From positions 11,180,289-11,244,288 of the forward strand of contig NC_035435.2 in the NCBI RefSeq assembly GCF_002127325.2: 64,000 bases of DNA, given 5' to 3'. The position numbers were made by a program, and so were the translations under genes. This DNA is from Helianthus annuus (Eukaryota; Streptophyta; Magnoliopsida; Asterales; Asteraceae). Every line of letters starts with the position of its first letter. The first letter of the stretch is position 1. The notes below the pieces were generated by a model that saw only the letters and a program-made list of their open reading frames with translations, did no database searches and was not told where the DNA came from. This document shows positions 1 to 9,423 of the stretch, in pieces.

Positions 1-663
1 CTAATAATTAACCTGAGTTAGGGTTTGGTTAGATTTAGGGGCCAAAACGGTTAGTTATAGGGACCATGGGGGCAAATCTGTTAAAAATTCTTATTTTGGA
101 CCAATATAGTAAAACTGATATAACCACAGGGGCCAAAAACGTAATTTACTCAAAGGAAAATTTAAAGTATAGCATGCCATGAATCAAGATCTAATTTTAT
201 AAACTATTTCATGTATTAAGTTCCAAGAGTTAGGTGATCCATTAATGTCACTATTTTCAATGATGGAGTCAACTAATTAAAATATCATTAAAATATATTT
301 TTTTTTATTTTTGGGAACGAAAAACTTGAATTACTGACGGGTCAAGAACCACTAAATTATTATAGTGTTATTATCGAAACCATCCGATCATATTCATCTT
401 TAGTAGGCAATGATGTTTATATACTAATTCAGGAGGAAACCTGATAAATCTAGAAAAAACTCTCTTGTGGAAATCGAATCCAGGTTCTAATGGTCCCAAA
501 ACCTTATCCCACTTCTGAAGTGCCACTAGCCATTTACTTATATGTAAATACATTAATGACCATTATGTTATTAAATGTTCCATTTGATGTATTGGATTGA
601 ATTATTTCTTTCCATGGAACTAGTATTTAATAAGACCACCCGTAATGGTTAAGAAAAATAATG
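1..663. other. AT-rich spacer, no gene seen
   Basis: No open frame here resembles a known protein. The first 160 bases contain several copies of a 'ggggccaaaa'-like motif of the kind seen in degraded retroelement ends, but no boundary can be drawn. The short open frames have no recognisable domain. Confidence 0.5.
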
Positions 664-960
664 TTCCCATCATAGGGCATTATCCGACACGTGTCATCCG
701 AGTCAGTATGGGGCGTTATTGCAAAAGTGGCGTAGTAGGAATAATGCCCAAATAATGCCCCTTCCAATTATTAAAAAGGATAAAAAAGAAACTTATTTAA
801 AATGCTGTTTGGTCAGTACGTGTCATCCCACTTGGACCACTAATGCCCCTTCCCATTGGTCAGTAAAATTGGACCACTTGTTTGTTGAGCGTTTTATTTA
901 AAACGCTGCTCAACTTTTTTTTCAAAAAAAAATTCCAAATAACGCCCTATGTAATGGGAG
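664..960. mobile_element. MITE-like inverted repeat (about 300 bp)
   Basis: Positions 664-684 and 941-960 form an imperfect inverted repeat (ttcccatcatagggcattat against the reverse complement of aacgccctatgtaatgggag). The interior has repeated 'aatgcccc' and 'gggcgtt' motifs and no coding capacity. Size, inverted ends and lack of an ORF fit a non-autonomous DNA transposon. No target duplication could be fixed, so the superfamily is not assigned. Confidence 0.45.
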
Positions 961-1649
961 GGGAGGCGTTTTTGGGCGTTTTTTTGAAATTAAAAAAAAA
1001 AAAAACGACCCACTACACATTGTCTAATAGTCAAGCTTAAACTAATACCCGGTATTTGACTAGAAAACCACGTAATTAGTGGGGTCTAGAAACAACAAGA
1101 AAGGTGTGAGTTGTGTGTGTGAGAAGAAACAAGAGATAGAAGCTCAAATTTTGCAAGAACCGGAGATAAGAGCTACCTTAGAAGATCAAATACCAACACA
1201 ATTTGAAGAATCCTACACTAATAACCTATTGTTTTGATTTCAAATTTCTGAAATTAAAAGAAGAATCATGATGTTACTGAGTGAAAGGCATCTTGTTTTT
1301 TTTAAAGGCATCTTATAACACCCGGGATTTCAAAACTATATATTGATAATAAGTAGGGTGGTGCTCCTGCGATGCTGCACGGAAGACAATGATTTTTTAA
1401 ATAAAAAACAATAGCAATACCAATACTTAAATTAAAAAAAAAAAAAAACAAAATGCTTGTTTTTTGATGTATTTTTTTTAGAATTTTAAAATATGAAAAT
1501 GTTATTACCGGTTAAAAATCATGAGGGTAGTTGGTTATAAAGTCAACGATGTATTTTTTAAATTGTACTATATGTTTTAAAAGTATTACTTAGAGTTTAA
1601 AAACTATATAAACTTACTTTTTTTATCCTCCTCCTCGTAGTAGTAGTAC

Positions 1650-1720
<71 letters not shown>

Positions 1721-2159
1721 GTAAATCACAAAAATCATCATTTACGTTGACACTAGATTGCATACTATGTCCTTTACCTTCAAAAAGTCCAAAATACATA
1801 CTCAATGTTTGCAAACCGTTACACGTTATGTCCTTTTACCCTAACTCAATTAGTTTTCATTGTTGAATCTGACCAAATCGACCCCACATGAGAATATTTT
1901 GGTCACTTTGCCTTAAATATTAAAATAAATAATCAATAAAAATAATAGACAAAATAATTATATTAAAAAACTTATATATATCACACGCACAAACCCTCCC
2001 CCCCCATCTCAACTCTCTCTCTCTCTCCCTCTCTCTCTCTCTGTGACAAGCCGCATTCTCAGGTTAACATCGTTAACTTTCTCGGTAATTATTTACGATT
2101 TATAGAACGTTCGTACATGCAATTATTTTATACATGCAATTTATAACATACGAAACAAA
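961..2159. other. Spacer with microsatellites, no gene seen
   Basis: AT-rich non-coding DNA. It holds the AAT microsatellite listed separately and a CT-rich tract at about 2013-2042. The only long open frame, on the minus strand across 1623-1814, is a leucine run encoded by the microsatellite. Confidence 0.6.
1651..1720. repeat. (AAT)n microsatellite
   Basis: About 23 uninterrupted AAT triplets are directly visible, preceded by a short cctcct/gtagtag stretch. It is likely to be length-polymorphic. Confidence 0.95.
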
Positions 2160-2614
2160 TACAAACTAGTGGGATCAGTCTTGTACATACAACAAAGTTA
2201 ATTTGTTTAACTTTTCGCGCAAGTTACAATCAATTGAAACTCGAGGGACTAGTGTGTCATTTACCAGCTTTTCATTCATGTGGGCTGGGAAGCTGACCGC
2301 CGTCAGTGCCCGGACAGACCACTTGCTGGCTTTGTCACTGAAGTCAAAAGTGGCAGTGCCACTTGTGGGACTACAAGATGCAGTTTTGGGCCGCTTTGCT
2401 ACGTGCGGTAACTGCAGTGGTTACTGCATCCCTTGTGGTGACGAAAACCCATTTTCATACACAAAGGTTAGTCTTCTCCTTCTTCGATTTGGATAGCCAC
2501 CTGCGTCCGGGAGTGTCCGCATGACAGCAGGTGAATCCTTATCAATAGGGGCAATGAACCGGGTTATGGTCACTCGTGCGCAGGTATGGTACGAGATTTG
2601 GGACCATACCCCTT
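2160..2614 (-). repeat. Old diverged Tat-type LTR remnant
   Basis: This stretch resembles the 942-bp LTR of the neighbouring Tat element without being identical. It shares 'tgcatcccttgt.gtgacgaaaa', 'tgcggtaac', 'atggtcactcg' and the terminal 'gggaccatacccctt'. Its last bases continue on the far side of the young insertion (15973-15979, ending in ca), so the young element integrated a few bases inside the end of this older LTR. The other end is not defined. It may be a solo LTR or a truncated element in the same orientation as the young one. Confidence 0.6.
2610..2614. repeat. Target site duplication (CCCTT), left copy
   Basis: CCCTT lies directly before the TG that opens the LTR at 2615 and recurs directly after the CA that closes the other LTR at 15972 (15973-15977). 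A perfect 5-bp duplication fixes the element's limits. Confidence 0.93.
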
Positions 2615-3556
2615 TGATGAAACAATGGTTAACCGGGCAGGGTTAACTCACTGGTCTCGTCAAGAAGGGTTAATCCCTTCCTCTCGAGGATCGCTGGCTG
2701 GATCACCGGTGGTTGATCTCCTGCACAAGGAAACAAGCCGTGACTCGTAACAAGGAGGATGGGGTGGGGGGTGCTCCTTGTTACCACTCTCCGGCGTGAG
2801 AATCAGTAGTTTGCTTGGGAAGCAAAGTAAGATAGTAGTAGTAGTGAGAGAGTTGTGAGAAGATACCTCAAACCTGGTTTGGGGTTGGTATTTATAGCCG
2901 AGGAGTGGAGGAGGATGATGATGGATGGACTGACGACGTGCTGCCCCTTTTCAGGTGTGTCAGGCTTGTCGGTTATGGAGGTTATGCCACGTCAGTCCAT
3001 TGCTTACGTAGCTCTGACAGGTAACTGTCATTGGTGCCACTTGCACTGTGGTGTCAGTACCACTTGCTTGAGTACATAGGATGCGGTGCAAGCCGCATCG
3101 CTACATGCGGTAACATCTGAAGTTACCGCGTCTCCGACTTGTGATCAAGGAATACGCGAGATGCGGTGCTAGCCGCATCGTCGTCTTGCCTGCATCCCTT
3201 GTCGTGACGAAAATGTTCGTATGGTGCGGTGTCAGCCGTACCACTACGTTCATCTCCTTCTATGCCTAAGGTAAGGCTTTCCTGTATTGATAGAAGTGTT
3301 CACTGGACGCGGTGCGATGCCGCGTCGCTGTGAATACTTCCGTTTTCGTACACCAGATGTGATGCTATGTCGCATCACTCTACCGTTCTCCTGTTCCATG
3401 TAAGTCCTCTTTTGTTACTAGATAGATTGGATTCAACCCTTGTGTCGATGCGTTCCCGCATGGGCACAAGTGGGTTGTTAGCCAGTGGGGGTTTTGATAA
3501 GGGTAATGGTCACTCGCGGTCGATGCTGACGCGAGATCTGGGACCATACCCCTTCA
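2615..3556 (-). repeat. 3' LTR of the young Tat element
   Basis: This 942-bp direct repeat equals 15031-15972 apart from two noticed substitutions. In element sense it begins TGAAGGGGTATGG. It contains a TATA-like TATAAATA (reverse of 2889-2896). About 190-490 bp upstream of that box, at 3078-3380, is a series of short CG-rich inverted repeats such as gatgcggtgcaagccgcatc. Confidence 0.95.
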
Positions 3557-3567
3557 AGTCCCCCCAG
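3557..3567 (-). other. Polypurine tract (plus-strand primer) of the young Tat element
   Basis: On the minus strand CTGGGGGGACT abuts the TGAAGGGG start of the 3' LTR. A G-run immediately upstream of the 3' LTR is the expected polypurine tract position. Confidence 0.85.
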
Positions 3568-5212
3568 TCTAGTGTTGCTGTCACATACAAGGTGTATGTG
3601 GGAGGAGTACTGGACTATGGTGTTTGGAAGGTAGTTTGGAGTCTGGAGAAGATCCTAGACCATGTGTGGTCTTTTCTGTATGTAAATGAAGCTGGAGGTC
3701 CGGAAGGGTCATCTGACGCCTCTTCCGTATCGGTGAAGGAATCTCGTCTGATGCGAGATTCTCAGCCGATTTATATCACCAGGTGGTCTGCCACCTGTTG
3801 TTGTGTCGAAGGTCTCTTGGAGACCTTGTTAGTAATGCTGCACAAACTTCGAACCAACCTCTGAGATGGTGGTTCGAAGGTATGTGGAGGTTTCCCATCC
3901 TTTAAAGGTGGGCTTTTCTTCATACCCATTGTTGAATTGGTGCATGAAGAAGAAAAGAAACTTTTGGACCAATCTTTGAGACTGGGATCAAAAGTTGTTG
4001 ATGCTTGCAAGTGCTTTGCTCAAGCTCTATGTTCAGCATCGAGTTATGAGACGACAATCCCTTTTTTGTGGGGTTTTCGTGTTTATCGTCATAGCTCTCT
4101 AGTAACCGCACGTTCTTTGCGGTTACCTCGTTGCGTCATTGTTGGCCATGTTTGGTCGAACAATGTATATTCATACTATGGGTAAATAAACATGGTCATA
4201 GGCAAGTGTATGCCCACCATTGTTTATTCTATGCGGCCCATAATCGGGTTAACAAAGTCATAAGCAGACTTGTTACCGCTGTTCGGACGCTTGTTGTTCG
4301 ACGAGAGTTTATTTAGAGCGCTGTTCTGCGTTCGTTTTGGAGCCACTTACCTTCCCGCTCCAATACCGAGTTTGCCATGCAGTAGCAGTTGTTCGGTGAT
4401 GTGGAGTGAGGTTGGCTCTTCCGTAGCAACCACTCTGCGGAAGCTATGGTTATGTCCGTAGCTCCTCGTGAGTGTCTGCGGTTTTGTATTACCACATTTG
4501 CTCGAAGTGGGTGTGGGTCGGATGTAGCTCTTGAAGGTTCAGGAGACAGGGTTGCTGATGTGCGTTCGCGTGCATACCCTTCCTTCCTTTTGTTAAAGAA
4601 GGTGTTCATATACCCTCTGCGGTTGTGAACCGGGCAGGAGGGATTTGAAGCTTGAAGAGAATGAAGGCAATGCAGTTCCCCTGTGTCTGAGATGCGGTTC
4701 AGTCCAACGGCCAACGCTGGTTCTGAGCATCTGACACACCTGAACGGGCTCGTGTGTGTCATGTCCGCATATTCCACGTGTGCTCGTGGGTCGTGCGGAT
4801 AGGTATTATACCCCCTTATAGTGTAGAGATATATGTTTTTACCTATTTTTAGGGGTATGTTAAAAAACGACATGCGGTATGGGTTATGGTGCGGTATACC
4901 AGAGAAACCGCATGCCGCTTATAATTGGATAATGTAGTCGCTTTTTGTTGCATACGTGGCTGGACGCACGTGTGAGTTGGTGGAAGTTGGTGAGATCTTC
5001 CTGGCATGTGCTGAAATGAAAGGACGTTTGCACTGCCCGAGGCATTAAATGCACTGTAGCGAAGAGTGTAAACGTCTCTTGTGTCAGGCGCGTGGGCGGC
5101 CACGCGCGCGTGATAACCGTCAGCGGAAACGGCGCTCGACACGTGGTGTCCTATGATTCGCTCTTTTTGAACGTGATCATTTGTTTTCTCCCTCCGCATT
5201 AATTGCGATGGG
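3568..5212. other. Non-coding part of the Tat element between PPT and the antisense gene
   Basis: No frame here resembles a known protein, and the 165-aa and 186-aa open frames have biased, domain-free sequences. By position it is the 3' non-coding region of the retroelement and also the upstream region of the antisense gene, so regulatory sequence for that gene may lie here. Nothing specific beyond the TATA box at its right edge was identified. Confidence 0.55.
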
Positions 5213-5220
5213 TATATAAG
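5213..5220 (+). promoter_or_regulatory. TATA box of the antisense gene
   Basis: TATATAAG lies 167 bp upstream of the ATG at 5380, which allows a 5' leader of roughly 130 nt. It is followed by a short inverted repeat (ggggaaacc...ggtttcccc, about 5220-5242). The box is on the strand opposite to gag-pol and well outside the LTRs, so the gene appears to carry its own RNA polymerase II promoter. Activity is inferred only. Confidence 0.6.
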
Positions 5221-5379
5221 GGGAAACCGTTCGTGGTTTCCCCTCACTTGTTCGAAAATTCAAAAAAATTGCCGTTTGAGAGAGAAACTGCTATCTGTCT
5301 TCTCCGACTATTTTTCCTGAAATTCCGGTGAGGTTGCTGGTTTTTCCGTTTACCATCTTCTCTTTCTTTGATATTCTTG

Positions 5380-8300
5380 ATGGCTGAACCATCTAATCCA
5401 CACAATATGGAGGGTGAAAACCCTGAACAGCCGGTAGTATCGGCTGGTGAAGACGAAGATGATGATGTTGATGTTCCCGGTGGTGGGTTACCGGTGTTGA
5501 AGTGGACAAAAGGTAGTTTTAAAACCCTGATGGCCACTGTTCAGATGGCCAAAGACTGGAATGCTACTTACCCACAAGTGGGGGACACCGGTGCCGATGC
5601 TCCGGCCGGTTATATAACCTTGTGGGCGGATTTTTTCAACCATGGCAACCTTAGGTTGCCGGTGACGGTGTTTGTGGCGGAGGTATTGGAGTATTATCAC
5701 CTCCATATTTCCCAGCTTAGTCCTTTCGGAATGTTCCGAATTCGGAATTTTGAGTACACATTCCGTGCCCATGGCCTGCCTATTACAGTAGAGAATTTCC
5801 GGCGGTTCTACCAGTTGACGGTGAACACCGGTTTTTTCTCGTTCACTCAAAGGCATGGGAGTCTGAAGTTGATGACACCCCCTAAGGGTGTGACAGGCTG
5901 GAAGAAGAGGTTCTTCTACGTGAAAGCCTGTGCGGTCTATGCTAACATGTCTTTCAGGAATGTCGATGTTGGAGTTTCTGATGAAGATATTCCTGTTGCT
6001 TCCGCGAAGACCGCAGACTGGTTCTCTAGGCTGCGGCCTATTGAACTCAAGAAGTTGGATAATGACCAACTGTGGATATTGCGGATGATGCTTTCTAGAC
6101 CGGATAGGAAGGAAAGGCCCGTGTTGCGGGAACAGGGTGGTGGTAAGCGCGTTACCCTTTGTTATTTTCCTTATTTCCTAAGCCTTTGTAATAACCTGCA
6201 TGCATGTAACAGCGGATGCGGTTGGCTTGTGGAGGATGTTTGAGCCTGATTTCAAAGGCCAGGTTGAACTGATTGCGGTTGAGCTGAAGAAAGGTTTCAA
6301 CCTTGAAATTCTGAAGAACTTCCGCGTACCGTCGAAAGCGGTGCTGGAAGCCCCGGTTCCTGGAGACGCGAGAGGTACGCCCTACGTGGCATTAGTTTTT
6401 TCAGTTTATATTTTTGACTGGTTCTGTTGATTGTGCGAATCCAGGTGTCCTTGCGGATTTGGGGAAGTTCGAGAAACGCGTCCCCAAGAAGACTGTGGAG
6501 AAGAAAACGGTAAAAAAGACCGTGCGGGGTCGTGGCAAGGGGAGTGTTGAAGGCTCAGCTGCCCCTTCTTCCATTTTTGAAGCCGCAGGTACCTATCAAT
6601 CTTGTTCTCGGGGATATACCGATTACGTCGTAGTATCTGACACCCTTGAGGGTTTGGGTGTTATAGGTAGTGGTGCGGCCGCGGGTGGAACTGCTGTGGT
6701 TCCTCCCGTTGTTGGAGAGAAAAGGGGGCCAGAGCAGAAAGCTGCTGGTGGTGGTGAACCGAAGAGGCGGAGACTGCAGACCAGGAGAGTTGCTCCGGTG
6801 CAGAAGAAACCTGCAGTTGCTGCTGGTAAGTATACCCCTTTTCTTTGTTTTGTATGTACCATGGGTGGGAAATACTCATTGAATACTCTTTGTATTGCAG
6901 AATCCCTAGATGCGGGGTATTCTTTTTTCGACATCCCTGCATCTCCTCCGCATACCGCTGCCGCGGGTGCGGGTGTAACGAAGGAGACGGTCGCGCCCAA
7001 GGAGCCTGCGGCCCCTTTTGTTGGGCCAGTTCGCGATCCCCCTTTGGAGAAGACGGTGGAGGCGACTGCTGACCGGATTTTTGACACTGTGGACTCCTCG
7101 GACAATCTGATCTCTCCTGATGAGGGTGACGGATTGAACTTGAGGTTTTCAGATGCCGGTAAGCAGAAGTCTGATGCTGAGGTACGGCAGCAGGATGCTG
7201 AGCCGCAGAAGTCTCCTGCTGTGGAGAAAGGTAGCGGCTCGTCTGCTGGTGGTGCGGGTTATGACGGGCCTCCAATTCAGCCTGGGGAGTCTGAATTGGA
7301 GTATTATTACCGCACCTATTCCCCGGGTCGCAGTATGGTGTATCACCGACCCCCTGGACTGTTATGCAGGGGGATGATATTTCTAACGACCCTGCGGCAT
7401 GTAGGGAGATTTTGGGTGGTCTGGGGACCCCATTTGAAGTCGAGCGTGCCCGTGTCGCGCCCCGAGAGCTGCGTATTAACCAGCTTTCATCGATGCTGGT
7501 GGGGACTTCCATTGTGGCTAATGCCATTTTGGAAGATTATAAGGTGCTGGGCCGCCGCGAGGAGGAGGCCACTCGTATGCGGGTGGAAGCAGAGAAGTTA
7601 GTCGAGGCTGCTCGTGTGGGTGCGGAGCAGCTCGAGAAAGACAAGGCTGCTTTTGAAAAGCAGAAACAGACTTCTGAATGGGCTGCCGCTGCCCAGCTGA
7701 AACAGGTGCGTACCCTTGCTAAACTTCTTGCTGATGAGCGCAAAAGTTGGAATGAAAAAATGTCCAATGAGCGCAAGAAGTGGAATGCATCATGGGCTAA
7801 GCAGAATGACATTCTGTTTCATGCTCGGCAGGAGCTGACAAATGCCAAGGCAGCGAATGCTACCTTGAGCCAAGAGAAGGCTGCGGCTGAGGCCATTTCT
7901 GTGAAGGCACTGCAGGCGAAGGCCGACGCCCTGAAGGCGCTTGGAGAGGCCAAGGAAGCCGGGGCTCGTGCCTCAAAGGCCCATGAGGAGGCCGCAGAGA
8001 AGGAGAGCCGTGCTTCCAAGGCTCTTGAAGAGGCGAATGCGGAGCGCATTCGTTTAGGCAAAGTTGTTGAAAGCCTGCAGGTACGTTTCTTTACCTCTGT
8101 TGTATATTTCCTTTATTGTTTTGAAAATATTTGTCGAGTGAACTGTTTGCTGTTCTTGTAACAGGCTGAGGTTCAGGCCCGGGAGGTCGCGGTTACGGAC
8201 CTTACTGCCCGCGTATCTGCTGCGGAGAACCGGGCTGACGCTGCTGCTGAGGCCAAGGATGCCTTGGTGTCCTCGTTTAACCAACTGGAAGCTGACCGTG

Positions 8301-8755
8301 AGTGGTTGCGGACTCACGGCATCGCGCGTGTAAGTATCCCTTGCCTTTATATTGGCTTGGATTAGCATTCAAGACTTATGATCCTTTTATTGCAGATTGT
8401 CGAGGCTATAATGAATGCTCCTGAGACCTCATCCGGTTTGGACCTGGTTAAGGAGCGCGCGCGCGATGCTGGCTTCAAGGCTGGTTATAACCGCTGCATT
8501 GGGCATATCAATGTATTATCCGCAGGCGGTTATACTGATCAGGCATCCGGGTTCCGTGATGTGGATACCGAGGGTCGTCTGAAAACGGCCGTAGCCTCCT
8601 TTTATGACACGCCCCTTGCCTGTGTAGGGGAGCTGGACGAGTGTTTGGAGGTTGCGGACTATGTTGACCGCTTGCGGATGCTTTACCCTGATGTGGAAGA
8701 GGAAGAACCCGCTGGTGGTGCCGGAGGAGACGCGGGGACCAGCGGTACAAAATAG
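5380..8755 (+). CDS. Antisense extra gene (aORF) of the Tat element; six-exon coiled-coil protein
   Basis: This gene runs against gag-pol. Consistent GT-AG junctions give exons 5380-6142, 6213-6374, 6445-6825, 6901-8080, 8165-8329 and 8396-8755, with introns of only 66-84 nt whose phases all match. Exon 1 begins at the ATG at 5380 (the open frame extends upstream only through a TTG) and has an acidic start. It then matches the plant domain called 'putative transposase, gypsy type' (key stretch ITLWADFFNHGNLRLP). Next come basic, KKTV-rich and proline/alanine-rich parts, then about 300 residues of Ala/Glu/Lys-rich coiled coil. Exon 6 resembles the end of the second Tat element's antisense gene. 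A one-base frameshift lies in a C-run near 7350: upstream sequence reads in one frame and the conserved QGDDISNDP part in another. Antisense ORFs are known in Tat elements; their function is unknown. Despite the domain's name no transposase catalytic triad is visible. Confidence 0.8.
7345..7360 (+). other. Frameshift site in the antisense gene
   Basis: The frame used by exons 3-4 up to YYRTYSPGRSMVYHRPP switches at the five-C run 7350-7354. The following conserved region continues in a different frame up to the coiled coil. A one-base indel explains it. The only GT...AG pair spanning it is about 34 nt apart, too short for a plant intron. Confidence 0.65.
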
Positions 8756-8933
8756 GGTTTAGGTTGGCGAGTGTGCCTCCTTTTTTGTATTCCTCTTGTA
8801 TAGAGTAGGAACTTTATGTAAATTCAGTAAGCATCATGTAGATACTTGAATTTTTTGAATATAAAGTTTCTTTGTTCAGTTTGTACAAGTGTTTTTAATT
8901 CTTGCATGTCTGAACGTGTGTATGCGTAATCTT

Positions 8934-9190
8934 TACCCATTTATGAACGGGGTCAAGTATACTCCATACTTTTGTTGTATGGGTATGCATCAATTCTGTT
9001 ATTTACCGTGTGAGGGTTTTAGAATTGCTTAAGCTTTGTAAAAGCTTATATTACCGGAACTCTACCCATTTGTGAATGGGGTCGAGTGCTCTCCATACCT
9101 TTGTCGTATGAGTCCGTGTCAATTCCATTGTTTGCCTTTTTGGGCTCAGGAATTGTGTTAAGTGTGTAACAAAAACTTGTGTATCCGGCC
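8934..9190. repeat. Imperfect tandem duplication (about 129 bp period) between convergent genes
   Basis: 'tacccatttatgaacgggg' at about 8934 recurs as 'tacccatttgtgaatgggg' at about 9063. The following bases (ctccatac...tgt.gtatg...tcaattc...) also recur at the same offset. The pair lies in the 668-bp gap between the 3' ends of the antisense gene and gag-pol, where both transcripts should terminate. A terminator or poly(A) role is conjecture. Confidence 0.7.
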
Positions 9191-9423
9191 GGATAAAACA
9201 TGCAAGTCTTTTTGCCTTTTGCTGGCCTATTACAATATTTGTGTGTGGTTACCACTTTGTATGGGTATCACGAATGAAGATTTTGCCAATCTGTTTTTGG
9301 GATACCGCAAAGTGGAACACGCATTTGTAATAGTAATAACAAACAATAATGTAGAAAATTGCTTATTTATTTGCAAATGGCCTGCGGGCCAATAGGTTAC
9401 ATAGAGAAATGTAAGAACATGGC

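Noticed and set aside
1623..1814. Leucine-rich small protein
   Set aside because: The leucine run is the AAT microsatellite read on the minus strand; there is no other protein-like content.
3367..4873. Open frames of 165 and 186 codons between the Tat LTR and the antisense gene
   Set aside because: One crosses the LTR edge and PPT; the other has no domain-like pattern. Neither recurs in the second Tat element.
6599..6666. A further intron in the antisense gene (gtacct...ttatag)
   Set aside because: Removing these 68 bases would shift the frame out of the reading continued downstream, so it was not included in the exon model.
6661..7527. A 288-codon frame on the minus strand inside the antisense gene region
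   Set aside because: It is a shadow of the exons on the plus strand, with proline/histidine/glutamine-rich composition and no domain; the plus-strand reading has splice signals and a recognisable family.
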